A stretch of 64,000 nucleotides of DNA from Alnus glutinosa. Lineage: Eukaryota; Streptophyta; Magnoliopsida; Fagales; Betulaceae. Positions 33,452 to 46,595 of the stretch are shown in pieces. The stretch is from assembly GCF_958979055.1 (NCBI RefSeq), contig NC_084886.1, positions 9,906,654 through 9,970,653 of the forward strand. The letters are read 5' to 3'. The position numbers and the translations under genes are program-made. Position 1 is the first letter of the stretch. Each line of letters begins with the position of its first letter. Below the pieces are notes generated by a model. That model saw nothing but the letters and a program-made list of their open reading frames with translations. It did not search any database and had not been told where the DNA came from.

Positions 33452-33754
33452 GGGTCCGTTTGGGTTTGCGATTTCAAAAAGTGCGATTTAAACTCACGAT
33501 TTTAAAATGTGTGATTTGAAAAAAAATGATTTTTAAAAACGCAGTTAAGCGTTTGGCAAAATCGCAAATTAGCTTTTAAAATTCTGCGTTTTCAAAAATA
33601 CACAATCTTACCTGCGATTTGAAAAGGCAGATTTTTTGCGTTTTCAAATCGCAATTTTTAAAAACTAAAAACGCGGTTTCCAAACGATTTATGTTCTGCA
33701 ATTTGGTTTAAAATCGCACTTATTTTCTACGAAATCGCAATCTCAAACATACCC
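33452..33754. mobile_element. Tourist-like MITE (PIF/Harbinger), copy 2
   Basis: Same family as 32377-32691, same orientation, 303 bp. It is also flanked by TAA (33449-33451 and 33755-33757). The two copies lie 760 bp apart but each has its own duplication, so they are separate insertions. Confidence 0.85.
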
Positions 33755-34044
33755 TAAAATCTTATAATCAATGTATAGCATTTAGATCATAGCCCCCAAT
33801 TTGGAATTTATTATTTTCACAATTTTTTTTCATATGGAGTTTTTCTAATTGCTTTTATTGGTTGTGGTATTATTTCACCATTGCAGCATGGTGGCACTAG
33901 ATGCTAATATCTCTCAAGGTGGAAAAGATTTTAATAGTTGTCTTTCCAAATTTAGTAGAAACTTAGAGAGAGGGTTTTGGCTTCAAAACTTTGGAAGATC
34001 GTTAAAAATTTAATTAAATGATTGAATTAATTATTTTTAAGAAA

Positions 34045-34430
34045 AATTACACATATTCTCTCAAACGGTCATTTCATTGCAATGTTTCCTTCCAAAATAT
34101 TGATTGAGTTAATGTTTCCTTCAAACTACTAAAAATTTATCAATGTCTCTCTCTATGACAAAAATACATTTCATAAAAATAAAAATCTTAAATTTATATT
34201 AAAAAAAAAAACTAAAAAAAAAAAATAAAAAAAAAAAAAGAAAAAAAGAAAAAAAGAGGAGGTTTTAGGAGGTGGTTTGGCCACCCTCAAATGGTCATTA
34301 GTTGATTCGGCCACCTCCTTTATTTATTTTTAAAAAAAATAAGGGGTGGCCGAACCACTTCCAAATGGCTAGGGATGGTTCAGCCACTCCCCTTCGACCG
34401 TGTCTGAGAGGAGGTCAGGTGATGACATCA
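34045..34430. mobile_element. Truncated Mutator-type MITE remnant
   Basis: The left part (AAAAATTACACATATTCTCTCAAA) resembles the end of the element at 35046. The middle holds GTGGCCGAACCAC-type hairpin sequence as in 51732-52941. A matching right end was not found. Confidence 0.45.
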
Positions 34431-35036
34431 ACGAAAGTTTAATCCGATGATCGAAATTAGTAGTACTTAGGTCCAAAGTTTCCTTGTAATAGTGTTAGTT
34501 TTTCTTATTGTGATTTGTATTGGGAGTTATTTTTGGATGTTAGCTGTGTTTTGAAGTATGAAGTAGAAAATACTGATAGAAGGGATTTTTAATAGCCGGA
34601 ATTGTGTATGGTATTTATGGCCTAAAATGCATGTTTTTTAGCGTCTATGGTTGATTTTACTGCAGCTTTGGTCTAGGCTAAAGCTTCCCCATACAAGACT
34701 AGATCAAAAAATTGCCATTTGTATAACCTAAAAGAATATTTTCAACCACTCATCCTTGACTTTCTCTATGATTGTGAATGGCCTTTCCATGTCCTTTCTG
34801 AAAATTATCATGAGGTTAGGGCCAGCACAGATGATAGATTCCACCAACAATCATCAATGTCTGGCCTCTTGTGTGTTTTCCAAAAACAAACCCTAATGAA
34901 TTCACAAGTATTCATTCGTTAATGTTGCGTGATTTTTGTACAATATTAGACATAATTTTTGTACAACTTTAACAATTTTATTTCAAATTAACTATTAGAT
35001 ATGTTTTCTTACATGTAGGTCTTACATATTTAATAA
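34431..35036. other. No gene seen
   Basis: AT-rich. The 67-codon frame at 34719-34922 has no recognisable features and I do not call it. Confidence 0.45.
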
Positions 35037-35045
35037 TTAATTTTA

Positions 35046-35844
35046 GGAAAAAGTACACATATCCCTCTCAAACTACAACTCAATTGTCAATGTTCCTCTC
35101 AAACTATAGATTGTATCAATATCCTCCGTCAAATTACCAAAACATGTCAATTTCTCCATAAGACCAACAAAAAGATAAAAATGACCATAAGTTTTTTTCA
35201 ATAGGCAAAAATGTCCTTATGAATTCAAATAAAAAACTAAAACTAAAAATAAAATAAATAAAAATAAATAATGGAAAAAGCAAAAATAAAATGAAAAACA
35301 AGGGTTTTTATTTTTTTTTTAAAAAAAAAACACGAAAAAATATCTGAAAATTATTAAAAATAAATAAAACCCCGTTTTTATTTTAAATTTTTTTAATTTT
35401 TTGTTTTAAATTTTGTTTTATAATTTGTTTTTAAAATATATTTTTAAAAAAAAAAAAATTAATAATTCAATAATGGGTATTTTTGTCATTAGGGGGGACA
35501 TTGAGATTTTTCGGTAGTTTAGGGAATATGACCATCTCCATTTCAAATGAAATTGATATTATCTATTTTATGATCATGATTTAAGGTTAATACATTTAAT
35601 GGTGTACATGATTCTGTATTATTTTAAAATTTAAAAGACGTGTTGACATTGACTTCATATACACAGTTAGATGCACCGACTTTAAATCTTCACATTTCAT
35701 TTCAAATTGATAGTATCTATTTCATTAAATGAAATAGAGAGAATCCTATTCCGTAATTTAGGGGGTAGATTGACATAATTGATAATTTGAAGGGGATATT
35801 GACAATTATGTAGTAGTTTTAATGAGGTTATGTGTACTTTTTCC
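35046..35844. mobile_element. Mutator-type MITE (about 800 bp) with 9-bp TSD
   Basis: Ends GGAAAAAGTACACATATCCC and its inverted relative TTATGTGTACTTTTTCC. Flanks are TTAATTTTA and TTAATTTTT, an 8-of-9 match. The interior is A/T-rich with no transposase. Confidence 0.75.
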
Positions 35845-35918
35845 TTAATTTTTTTTTTTTAAAAAAAAAATTGTTAAAGTTGTACAAGAGTGATAAACCT
35901 ATCATATTTCTTCATTAG

Positions 35919-36103
35919 AGAAATGCTAGAACATCTCCCAGTGTTCTCCTGGTGTTCTCCTGGAATGGCATAGATATAATTTTTTAATTACATCTATGTC
36001 CTTTTGGATGGCATAGATGCAATTTTTTAATCAAAAAAATTACATCTATGCCATTCCAGGAGAACATCAGGAGAACACAAGAAAATGCTCTAACATTCCT
36101 CCT
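35919..36103. mobile_element. 185-bp MITE with 9-bp TSD
   Basis: Inverted arms contain TGTTCTCCTGGAATGGCATAGAT and its complement. Flanks are CTTCATTAG and CTTCATTAA. A diverged relative lies in intron 4 of the GH17 gene. Confidence 0.75.
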
Positions 36104-36584
36104 CTTCATTAATATATGCATGTGAAAGTTATTATGTATCCTACAACATCCATTAATTTACATTTCATATATCATAATTATCCCTTAAAACAATACTGCT
36201 CATACATTATGCCTTTAATCTATCTATAGATATCCATGGCACTGGTCTTAGTCGTGCAATAATCTGGTCTTAGGTTGGGATTAGACTTGAAGATTGCACG
36301 GCTGAAAAAAAGGCCGATGAAAAGCTGCTGAATTTTTGGGAATAAAATCAATGTGCTCGACTTCTTGAATTCAGAGACGAAATCTTGACAAAATTGTCAA
36401 TAACCAGTTTTGCCTTGTCAATAATTTTTGTTATTAAAAAAATTAAAATATGAAAAAATAATAATAATAATGATCAAATTTTTAGTGTCGGAGAAAAAAT
36501 TGAAACCGAGAAACAAAAATATATAATGTTAGATATGAAAAAACAAAAAATAAAAAAATGAGAAGCTGTTCATTCGTAAAAAGC

Positions 36585-36880
36585 AAAAGTTAGGCGAGGC
36601 AAAGCAGGGTCGGTCCACCGCCAGCCACAGGCCACACTCCACCGGCCACAGGGCGAAGGGCGAAAAGCAACGGAAACCCAGAAACAGTTTTGGAGAGAGT
36701 AGAGAGTAAAAACGGTGTCAGAGAGGGTGGCGTGCCCAAATGGGCAAATTCAGAAATACTTGTCAGCGCCGCATCCACGCGGTATCGGCTAAGCTCTAGC
36801 TGTCATTAGCTGGCCCCCACCGCCAGCCCAAATCCTGAATGTACGGGCCGCGTGGGGCCTCCCCTAGATAGGACTCACAA
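36585..36880. other. GC-rich island, no recognised gene
   Basis: C- and G-rich patch in otherwise AT-rich DNA, with several CCGGCCAC and CCACAGG repeats. It could be the leader or first exon of an unrecognised or lost gene; short open frames show no known domain. Confidence 0.35.
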
Positions 36881-37238
36881 GTCACATCAACCATCTTTTA
36901 TGTTTGAAATAATTTCCCTTTCACGCTTTTCTTTTCCTTAATTCTTTCCGGATTCTTTTAATAATTTCTATTTCCGGAGTATAAAGCTTTGGAGAATAAA
37001 ATATGTTCTTTAATTTGTAAATTGAAATTTGATCCGATATTAGACAGAGAAAACTTACTTAAAAGAATTTTAGAACCGACTTTTCACCAAATTAAAATAT
37101 TAATTAAAAAATAAACTAAAGAAAGAAGATTGTAGGTATCAATTACTTTAATTGATAAAATCTTTTATCATGAGTTTGCCTATAGTAAACAAAAAATAAA
37201 AATAAAAATAATGTTTTACTAATACTACCACTCAAAAT

Positions 37239-37368
37239 ATAATTTTTTACCATTTTTTTTTATGTGACAAGGTGATTCCCGCCACTTTTTGAGTTTTCTT
37301 ATTTTTTTTTAAATAAATTAAGGTGAATGACCACTTGTCACATAAGCAAAGTGATGAAAAATTGTATC
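37239..37368. mobile_element. Small inverted-repeat MITE, copy a
   Basis: Arms built on ATAATTTTTTACCATT...TATGTGACAAGGTG and its inverted relative on the right (CACTTGTCACATAAGCAAAGTGATG). Confidence 0.55.
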
Positions 37369-37459
37369 TTTGACTGATAATGAATCATTACTCTAGTAAA
37401 AAAGATAGTTGTTTAAGATAAAAAATGAAGAACTATATCTCATTGAGATATGATTATTT

Positions 37460-37601
37460 ACAACCTAAATATATAATTTTTCATCACTTTGTCTATGTGG
37501 CAAGGTGGTTTTTCACTAGCTTTAAAATTTTTTTGTTTTTAAAAAATAAAATAAGGTGGGCACCACCTTGCCACATAAACAAGACGGTAAAAAAATATAT
37601 A
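37460..37601. mobile_element. Small inverted-repeat MITE, copy b
   Basis: Same family as copy a: the left arm carries CTATGTGGCAAGGTGG and the right arm CCACCTTGCCACATAA. The two copies are only about 90 bp apart. Confidence 0.6.
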
Positions 37602-37619
37602 TTTAAGTGGTGGAGAATC

Positions 37620-39028
37620 ATATATCTATCTCATTTATAATGGATTCCAATGAACCAAAATAAAATCACTCAAATATTTTTAGATTTTCGTATCAGTATG
37701 ATGATATACTCACAAAATAAAAAGTTATAGAAAAATAAGGGGAAAAATGTAAACAAGTTATAATTATCTTAAAATTTAATGTTTGAATTGCAGCCGTTTG
37801 GTACTTTTAACTATTAAAATATTTTGTCATCTCAAAAGAAATCCAAAAATCATGACTATAGAAATAAGTAATGCTACATTTTTATTCTATAACTATTTTA
37901 TAATAGTGATATGGCAGTCTCAATTGACTCTTGGATCAGTCTATGTGATTACACTGATTTGCAATAAACTCCTTATGGTATAAAAATATTCTGAAAGCTC
38001 CATATGGTATGCAAAAATAATAAATAAGTTCATACTATTAACTTTTGTCCAAAATCTTGACGAATTTCGTTAGTTTACTACATCATATCTAACTATATAA
38101 TAACATGTGTCACACATAATAAAAAATATATAAAAACTTAAAATAAAATAAAATTTGTAGATGCCCCCTCCTTGGCTTGGCAACCCCCAAGGCCATGAGG
38201 GTAGCCGAAATCATCCCCAAATGGTTAGGGGTTGGCCACTCCTTTCGACCACATCTAAGTGTTTTTTCAATTAAAATGAAATGCGATCAAAATGTATGCG
38301 ATTCACGTATGCATGTCCTACTAAAAATGTAAGTAAGAATTACATGCATTTCAATCGTATGTCAATTTAATAGATTAACTCTTTCAATTCAATTGAAAAA
38401 AACCTTTTGGAACATCAAGTTCATAATTGCATAAAATAATAATAATAAAAAAAACTCTAATTTAGTAATTTCTATTGTAACACTTAATAAATACATTTAA
38501 CTAACAACCGTAACAGCCCAGGTTAAAAAAATAAAAATAAAAAATAACAAGCATAACTAGAATTAAAATTTGTGTGATAAAGTTAAAACGAAGAAAGACA
38601 TGATCAAACCAGGGACATAATAATTTTACTGTGGGTAAGATATTTTACATCAAGGCGTACCCTCGAGCATAACGAATTAAATGCGAGCCCGCGTAGAAAA
38701 AAATTAAAATAAAATAAAATGTGAGCCTAGCAATAGACATCCATTAAATGCTAAAAACCATAGTAATTATAATATAAAATATAACCATATTGAATATTTC
38801 CTACAATGAACACAAAACAATATTTTGTTATATTTTGTTTTATTTTACGTTTCAACACCAACAATTACTAGCCCTGATTAAGGAGGCTAGGAGTCTTGAG
38901 TCTTGAGTCTTGTATCCTCACCAGTAACCTCAGCGCCACTCAAGCAGAAACCCCCTCCCCCAACCCAACACCCATTCGCAAAACACGCGCAGAGAAACTC
39001 CCCCTCTCCTGTCTGTACAAAAGATCCC

Positions 39029-39031
<3 letters not shown>
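37620..39031. promoter_or_regulatory. Intergenic region and upstream of TMK1
   Basis: AT-rich. It contains a partial GGTTGGCC/GGTAGCCGAAA hairpin patch at 38160-38260, like the interior of the Mutator-type elements. The last 160 bp become C-rich and lead into the TMK1 leader. TCTTGAG is repeated three times at 38892-38912. No clear TATA box was fixed. Confidence 0.4.

Positions 39032-39061
<30 letters not shown>
39032..39061 (+). repeat. (CT)n tract in the TMK1 5' leader
   Basis: A CT dinucleotide run ending 3 bases before the chosen start codon. Polypyrimidine leaders are common in plant genes. The upstream in-frame ATG at 38903 would translate through this run. Confidence 0.9.
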
Positions 39062-39064
<3 letters not shown>

Positions 39065-42000
39065 ATGGAAATGGGTCACTCGAGGACCCTTCTCTGTCTC
39101 TCTACCTTCATTCTCCTCGCCCTTTCATCCTTCACCGCCGCCGATGACGCCGCCGTCATGACCAAGCTCCTCGCCGCCCTCAGCCCCGTCCCTAGCGGCT
39201 GGTCCGCCAGCACAGCCCCCTGTCAGTGGAAGAACGTGAACTGCGACAGCAGCAGTAGTGTCACATCCATCAACTTGGCTTCCATGAGTCTCTCGGGCAC
39301 ACTTCCCTCCAATCTCGGTTCTCTCGCCCAGCTCGTCTCTCTCTCTCTCCAAGGGAACTCCTTCTCCGGGCCCATACCCTCCCTTGCCAACCTCTCGTTT
39401 CTTCAAAAGCTCTACCTCGACAACAACAATTTCACCTCCATCCCCGCCGGCTTCTTCCAAGGACTCAACAGCCTGCAGACCTTGAGCCTGAGTCAGAACT
39501 TGAATCTTGCACCCTGGACTATCCCCACCGAGTTGAATCAGGCCACTAGCCTGGTCACGCTCTACGCCAGCAGCTCGAATGTGGTTGGGTCCTTACCGGA
39601 TATCTTCGGCTCCTTCCCCAGTCTGAAGGATCTCCGGCTTTCATACAACAATCTCACTGGCCCTTTGCCTAAATCTTTCCGAGGATCTGGGATTCAGAAC
39701 CTCTGGCTCAACAATCAGGTAAATGGCTTGTCGGGTACCATCGACGTGTTGTCTTCGATGACCCAGTTGTCCCAGGTATGGCTCCAGAAGAACCAGTTCA
39801 CGGGTCCGATCCCAGATTTGTCGAAATGTACAAACTTGTTTGATCTTCAGCTCCGCGACAACCAGTTCACTGGCCTCGTCCCAGGCTCATTGATGTCACT
39901 TCCCAGCTTGAAGAATATTTCTTTGGACAACAATGAGCTCCAAGGTCCTTTCCCGGCGTTCGGGACCTCTGTGAGCACGGTCGCTAATAATGGTACCAAT
40001 AGCTACTGCATGAGCACCCCGGGGCCTTGTGATTCACAGGTGACGATATTGCTCGAGGTCGCAGCGGCGTTGGGGTACCCGATCAAGCTAGCCAATTCTT
40101 GGCAAGGCAACGACGCGTGCGATAGTTGGAGTTTCATTACCTGCGATTCGCAGAAGAAGATTATAAACGTGAATTTCGGAAAACAGGGTTTTGTGGGGAC
40201 GATCTCACCAGCCATTGCGAATCTGACATCGTTGAGGAATTTGTATCTAAATGATAATAACTTGACCGGTTCCATACCGGATAACTTGGCCTCCTTGCCG
40301 GGCCTGCAGGTTCTTGACGTTTCGAACAATAACTTTACTGGGTCGATACCGAAATTCCCGTCGACGGTGAAGTTCACTGCGACCGGCAATCCGCTGCTTG
40401 GGACGACTACTCCGAGCTCTGGAAATGGAGGAGGAAAATCCTCGGGTTCAAATGGCACAACGCCTAGTGGGAGTCCGGCCGGAACAGGGTCGGGTGGTAG
40501 TTCCGTCTCTACCGGTATGATTGCTGGTATAGTTATTGCCGTTGTGATTTTCGTTGTGGTTTTGTTATTTGTTTCGATTAAATGTTATGTTGCTAGGCGG
40601 CATAGGAAGTTTGGAAGGGTGGAGAACCCTGAAAATGGGAAGGAAGTTGTTAAGAATGGCATAATCGGTGGTGTGAATGGGTATGGAGGAGTGCCAAGTG
40701 AGTTGCAAAGCCAGAGCAGTGGTGATCATAGTGATCTTCCTGTTTTCGAGGGCGGAAATGTCGCAATTTCAATCCAAGTTCTTAGACAAGTCACTAACAA
40801 TTTTAGTGAAGATAACATTTTGGGTAGGGGGGGATTTGGAGTTGTGTACAAAGGAGAATTGCATGATGGGACTAAGATTGCTGTGAAGAGGATGGAATCT
40901 GTGGCAATGGGTAGCAAAGGACTGAATGAATTTCAGGCTGAGATTGCAGTCCTTACTAAAGTTAGGCATAGGCATCTGGTTGCTCTTTTAGGATCCTGTG
41001 TCAATGGCAATGAGAGGCTTTTGGTGTTCGAGTATATGCCTCAGGGGACGTTAACACAGCATTTGTTCGATTGGCCTGAGAATGGCTGCTCTCCTCTTAC
41101 TTGGAAGCAGAGGGTTACAATAGCATTGGATGTGGGACGAGGAGTGGAGTATCTCCACAGCTTAGCTCAACAAAGTTTCATTCATAGAGATTTAAAACCA
41201 TCCAACATACTTCTTGGGGATGATATGAGGGCCAAGGTTTCGGATTTTGGTTTGGTTAAAAATGCGCCTGATGGGAAGTACTCTGTGGAGACACGTTTGG
41301 CTGGGACATTTGGGTATCTCGCACCCGAGTATGCAGGTAAGACATGTCTGAGATTTTTATTATCTTGTCTTGAATTGAATCAATCAGGATGTTTCCAAAC
41401 TTTCAAATTTACTTGCAAACTATCTCTTCACATCCTGCTCAACTCGTAGAATTCGTATTCATTTTGTTCCCATATGTTTACCCCTTTTATTTGGGAAAGA
41501 AAAAAAAATCATATAAACATCCTGCATTCTGCCTGACAAGCTCCTAAAATCCCAAATAGTATTAGTATGAGAATGATTGGAAATGTTAACTGTTAATAAA
41601 GGCATTATATTTTGGACTTTTAGTTTACATTTTTTGAAACCTTAATTATCAATAGAAAACACTATTATGACTATGAGATCTTGATCATTAGCATTTTGTT
41701 CTCCCATAACCAGTTTTGCATAATCACATGGTCAAAACTATTCCCTAACTAATTATCCTGTTAATTTTTTGGGGCTTGGAGTTATACATTTGCATTCTCA
41801 AACATATTTTCCTTTTTTTTGGGGAGTGAGATGTTTTCTTTTCATTTGCTTGTGGCATATATATGGATTTTGTCTGCACGACATTTGATCATTTTCTTTG
41901 TTTGTCAACAGCTACCGGTAGAGTGACAACAAAAGTGGATGTGTATGCTTATGGAGTGGTTTTGATGGAGCTGATTACTGGTAGAAAAGCCCTGGATGAT

Positions 42001-42426
42001 AGTGTGCCAGATGAGAGGTCTCATCTGGTCACATGGTTCCGCCGGGTCCTAATAAACAAGGAGAACATACCGAAGGCCATTGATCAAACTCTTAACCCCG
42101 ACGAAGAGACCATGGAGAGCATATACAAAGTAGCCGAGCTGGCAGGACATTGCACTGCTCGGGAGCCATACCAAAGACCAGATATGGGGCATGTAGTCAA
42201 CATCTTAAGTCCTCTGGTAGAGCAGTGGAAACCATCTTCTCAAGAAGCAGAAGAGAGCAATGGCATTGACTTAGACATGAGCCTTCCTCAAGCTCTGCAA
42301 AGATGGCAAGCCAATGAAGGTACTTCCACAATGTTCAATGACATATCCTACTCCCAAACTCAATCAAGCATCCCCTCCAAACCTTCAGGGTTTGCAGACT
42401 CGTTTGATTCAATGGATTGCCGATGA
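39065..42426 (+). CDS. TMK1: TMK1-type leucine-rich repeat receptor kinase
   Basis: Two exons, 39065-41336 and 41912-42426, joined GT..AG inside the APE motif, give 928 residues (family about 940). TMK kinases sit in the plasma membrane and act in auxin perception and acid growth. Visible parts: signal peptide (1 to about 26), LRR cap with Trp-x-Asn-Val-x-Cys, two LRR blocks separated by a non-LRR island containing a second Cys-Asp-Ser-Trp cap (the TMK hallmark), Gly/Ser-rich juxtamembrane region, transmembrane helix about 485-508. The kinase has glycine loop GRGGFG at 587, Lys608, HRDLKPSN at 707 and DFG at 727-729, so it looks active. The C-terminus has the conserved [14 protein letters not shown] and a tail ending [11 protein letters not shown]. 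The start at 39065 begins MEMGHS; an upstream in-frame ATG would bury the signal peptide behind a Ser/Leu repeat. Confidence 0.96.
41337..41911 (+). other. TMK1 intron
   Basis: Begins GTAAGAC and ends GTCAACAG, 575 bp, phase 1, cutting the codon after Glu-Tyr-Ala of the activation segment. An intron at this place is common in the TMK family (recalled from the family, not aligned here). Confidence 0.9.
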
Positions 42427-43640
42427 GTACAGGGGAAAAAAAGAAAAGAAGAAAAACTCTAAAACTGGGGAGCAAGAGGGAAAGTGAAATGGGCAGGATC
42501 CTAGCTGTTTGATCCTGTGGATCACTGAAGAGTGTCCCACTTCTTGTTTTTGTTTTTGGTCTGTTATTGCTGTTGTTTGTTGTTTTCTCAATCTTTTGCT
42601 GTACTAAACCAGAAGATGTACAAGGTTGCTGTTGTTCCTATTGATTCTTTAAAGCTAACAAATTTATTTGTGATGGCCGAGGGGCTATCTCGGAAGAAAG
42701 GGTAAGGTCACAGATTTGTATGATATTTTTTTTTAATTTTTTTTTTACAGTTGAAGAAAATGTTGGTTCTTTTTTTATTATAGATCTCAGATTATGAACA
42801 ATTTATATGGAGGTTTATGAGTCTTAATGCATCTTCGTACATAAGTTGATAAAGCCATTCAGGAGCCTCAAATTGGATTGAATTATGAAGTAGCCAATAT
42901 TGCACGTACATTTGTATGGATGCAAACTAAGTATTAAAAGACGACATTATAATTATAATTATTGCAAATCTTGATCTTGAAAAGGGTTGGAGTCAAGTCC
43001 ATGGTCCAGAAAACAGTATCAGAAAAACTTAGGATACTTTAAATTAATCAGCAATATTTAATTGGTGTCTCGAACCATCGAAAGTGAAAGAAGAAGAAGA
43101 AGAAGAAGATTGAGATAGTTTATGCGGCGAGTTCGGTGGAGGAGCACGTTAGGGGGGGGGTACTTGAAAAGTGGGACCTTTTTCTTTTGATGACTTTTGT
43201 AATGCGGCACATGTTGTGGGACCTTTTGTTCATTGGTTAGGTATATTTTTATTGTTTTATTAGATTTCTCTTTCTTTAAGTTTTTCCTCCACGGTTAGGT
43301 ATGTTATTAGATGATTTGATGCTTTAGATACGCAGCTAAGGGCCAGAAAGGTAGAGGTGAATTGGTGTGGAAATCAATTTTGGAAAATTTTATAGCATAT
43401 CATGAAAATGACACTGCTTTTAGCCTTTTGTGGTGGAATATATAATCGCAGAGCAGTGCCGTAAGAAATCTGTGTGTGAGTTGTCACTTGTCACTACCAA
43501 AATGCAAGTTGCAGCAGTTGAAATTCATTTGTTTTCTGATAGAGTTTGCACCAAGTTAGAAAACTGTAATTGCCAACCAGATGTGAGTAGTAGACGTACA
43601 TATACAGCATTTTCAATGAGAAATACTAATACTAATAATT
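42427..43640. other. TMK1 3' flank; no gene seen
   Basis: The first ~240 bp are the likely 3' UTR. Then AT-rich intergenic DNA with a GAA run at 43090-43110. Confidence 0.5.
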
Positions 43641-43641
43641 T

Positions 43642-43644
<3 letters not shown>

Positions 43645-43679
<35 letters not shown>
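43645..43679. repeat. (AT)n microsatellite
   Basis: AT dinucleotide run of about 35 bp. Confidence 0.9.
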
Positions 43680-43682
<3 letters not shown>

Positions 43683-46549
43683 ATGATCGAATCATGTTTC
43701 TCAAAGGGTAGAGGGTTTTGGTGGATTGGAAAAGGTGGGATAGCTCACCAGTCACCAGCCTCACCCATTCAGAGAGAGAGAGAGAGTTTATATTACACTT
43801 TTGGGTTAAATCAATTAATAAGAAAGTTAGAAAGTCAAGGGAGTTGTATATATATATATGCATGTTACGATTGTCGTATGTATGAGTCATTATATACATG
43901 TTAGGATTAACCCGAGGAGATATTTTTATGAAATGGACTCCTCAAAACTATATATTTTTGGTTTTGTCTATTCTTCGGAGAATTTTAACAGTATAATATA
44001 CTTGTCATGCCATTATTTTAGGGAAAAATCATACTTAGTTTATAAGTTTTTATTTGATTTGGATTTAATTATTGTGTTTCAAATTTCAAGAATAATGTCA
44101 TTAAGTTTCGCCCCAAGTTTCAAATACGTCACTCTATTACTTTACTGTCAAAGCTAATGGTTTATTATATGTCATGTATGTTTTGTTTGATACGTTGACA
44201 TTCATGTCAACTCCCAATATCAATGGCATATTAGAAAGTGACATGTCATCCATAGGAAAAAAAAAATGAAAACAAAAGAAAAAACTCTAAATGCATAAAA
44301 CCAATCCATCTAACATCCTTTGGCACAAAAATGGACCACGTAATTTGCGTCTCTCTCTCTCTCTCTCTTCTTCGATCTCTTCATCTTATTATGAATTTGT
44401 TTATGGTATTAGAGATATTGGCAAACCCCATTCTTTGATCCCTAATGGTATTGTGGACTCCAATTTTTTTTTTTTTTTGCTTTTCTCGATGGTGCGTCCT
44501 TCTTGGGGCTCTTCAACACTGTTCAATAATCTTTTTGCCTTGAATCCCTGTCTTCCGAGAATCCTATCAAGCTTTTGACCACATCAATCGAAAGCTCATT
44601 GGCCGATCAAAACAACCCTACAAAAATCAAACAAATAGGAAGTCTCACGCGCCCACATGCGCCATTAGAAGCTTATGCTAGTCATGCCACGTGCCTCACG
44701 CATCTCCACGCGTTGCCCCGTCTTCATCTTTCTAAATGACAAGTCGTGTAGGTTGTTCAAAAAGTTTGACTCCTAAACGACACATCATTTAGAGAGAGAA
44801 GAAAAAAAAAATCAGTTGAAAAAGGGCCCATGTGGCACATCTTTCGGCCATGTTTGTTAGCCCATTTTTTGTCCAGACATTCGGCCTATTGTTGGCGTAG
44901 GCCCATTTATCAGCCTAAGTTGACCCTATTCTTGGGCTTGCCTTGTTTTAACCTAAATTGTTTGGCCTATTTTCGGTTTATTGTTGTTGGCCCAGTTTTT
45001 TTGCCCATCTCCCATCATTTTTCGGCCGCCACCACTAGCACCACTAGCCATATCTCCAGCCACCCCCCACAATTTTTCACTAATCACTGCCATGTACTAC
45101 GGATATTTCCGTCTACCAAATAGAGCTTAAGGTCAGATTCTGCTGCATGTCACACTTGATTATTGCCTTATTCGAGCTCACATTCAACATTTTGATGCTG
45201 TTGCATAGAATTGTTAGTACTTTCATCATCTCATCAGCACTTAATCAACGGATCTGTAGGCCGATCGAGCTTGCTTTTGGGCTTTGAATCTTGCGGCACT
45301 AAATTAGTTTCAGTAAGAAAAGAAAAAAAATATATAAAAATAAACCTGTTAGGCTGTTACTACGTGTTTTGTTTTTCTTTCCCTAATTAAGTAGATGTTT
45401 TATTTGTCTTTGTACGTGTTGCATTCCTACACCAGTTAGAGGGCAATGAAATCTGCCGACCACAGTATATAAAAAAAAAGAAAAAGTATTAGGTAGAGTA
45501 GACCCACTATGAAATTGGTCGGCTGCAGACCTGATACGTGTTTTTTTTTCTTTTTCTTTTTTTAATTTTTTATTATTATCAATTTGACCTTTTCCATGTT
45601 TGGGTTTTGGAGGGAGCATAAAGGCCATAACCCACGTAGAAACTATATAGCTGGTCTTTAAAAGAAAGTGAAAATATTATCTGTCTCGCATAATAGTTTC
45701 GGCACATGCAAAAAAAAGTTGTAGTACTAGTTTTTAAAAGGGGGTGAAAAGAAACTAGATTCAGCCTGAAGCGGCAAACAATGATATGAAAGTAGATATG
45801 CAGCTTGCAGCCACTCATTAGGTGACGGTCGATCGGCTACTCCCCTATGACGGGAGGTTGCCTCAACACCCAATTGTCTCTCATCTAGTGAGCGGCGGCC
45901 GTCAAAGTGGGATATGGTCGATCGTCCCTCACTTGAGGGAAGAAACTTCTTTTTAGAGAAGGAATTGAGGTTGATCGCTCTGCAACAGATAAGAGGTGTT
46001 TTTTCTTTTTTTACATTTTTTTTTTTTTTGAATAAAACAATAATTTTATAATAAACTGAGTTCAATTATTCCACATGTCAATCAGGGATTAGTTGTGCCA
46101 TGAATCTAAATGTTCGTTTAAAGGTTTTTTTATATTAAATAGCTAGCTAACCGTAGGCTCATTTTGGATAGATAATTACCTCAGAATCTTTATGACAGAT
46201 AGTTTACCTCAGAAGTACAGACAGGATTAATATTTGGATTTTAACTTGGGCCAATGCTTCCTAGCTATGACATTTTTTTCTTCTTTCGGCCCACATAAAC
46301 TGGATCGGGCTGAAAGTTGACTACTGTGGACATGCTTGCAATCCATACTAGCAAATCTTGTTTAAACTCCGATCCAGACATGGGATCCATTGGTAAAATT
46401 GAGGCAAATCAGACCATGTTCAACCGAAATAGTAGGCCTACTGTGACATGGAAGAACCTTTGGAATATATACACTTACTGTACACACACACACACACACG
46501 AGAGCACAAAAATGTAAAATAAGGCTTGTTGCTAATTCAAATTAAAAAA

Positions 46550-46553
<4 letters not shown>
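43680..46553. other. No gene seen (about 2.9 kb)
   Basis: Intergenic. Short GA and CT runs (43770-43788, 44351-44370), a GGCCCATTT-repeated patch at 44820-45020, and homopolymer T tracts. None of the short open frames shows a domain. The minus-strand frame at 45727-46065 is not similar to anything I know. Confidence 0.45.

Positions 46554-46591
<38 letters not shown>
46554..46591. repeat. (AT)n microsatellite
   Basis: AT dinucleotide run of about 38 bp. An (AC)n run of about 18 bp lies nearby at 46482-46499. Confidence 0.9.

Positions 46592-46595
<4 letters not shown>

Noticed and set aside
34719-34922. 67-codon + strand frame
   Set aside because: No domain, no neighbouring gene signals; chance frame in AT-rich DNA.
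38903-39064. Upstream in-frame ATG of TMK1 (54 extra residues)
   Set aside because: Would place a Pro-rich and Ser/Leu-repeat stretch before the signal peptide; the ATG at 39065 directly precedes a good signal sequence, as in the family.
45727-46065. 112-codon minus-strand frame
   Set aside because: Begins in a poly-A/T tract, has no recognisable family and no promoter or splice context.
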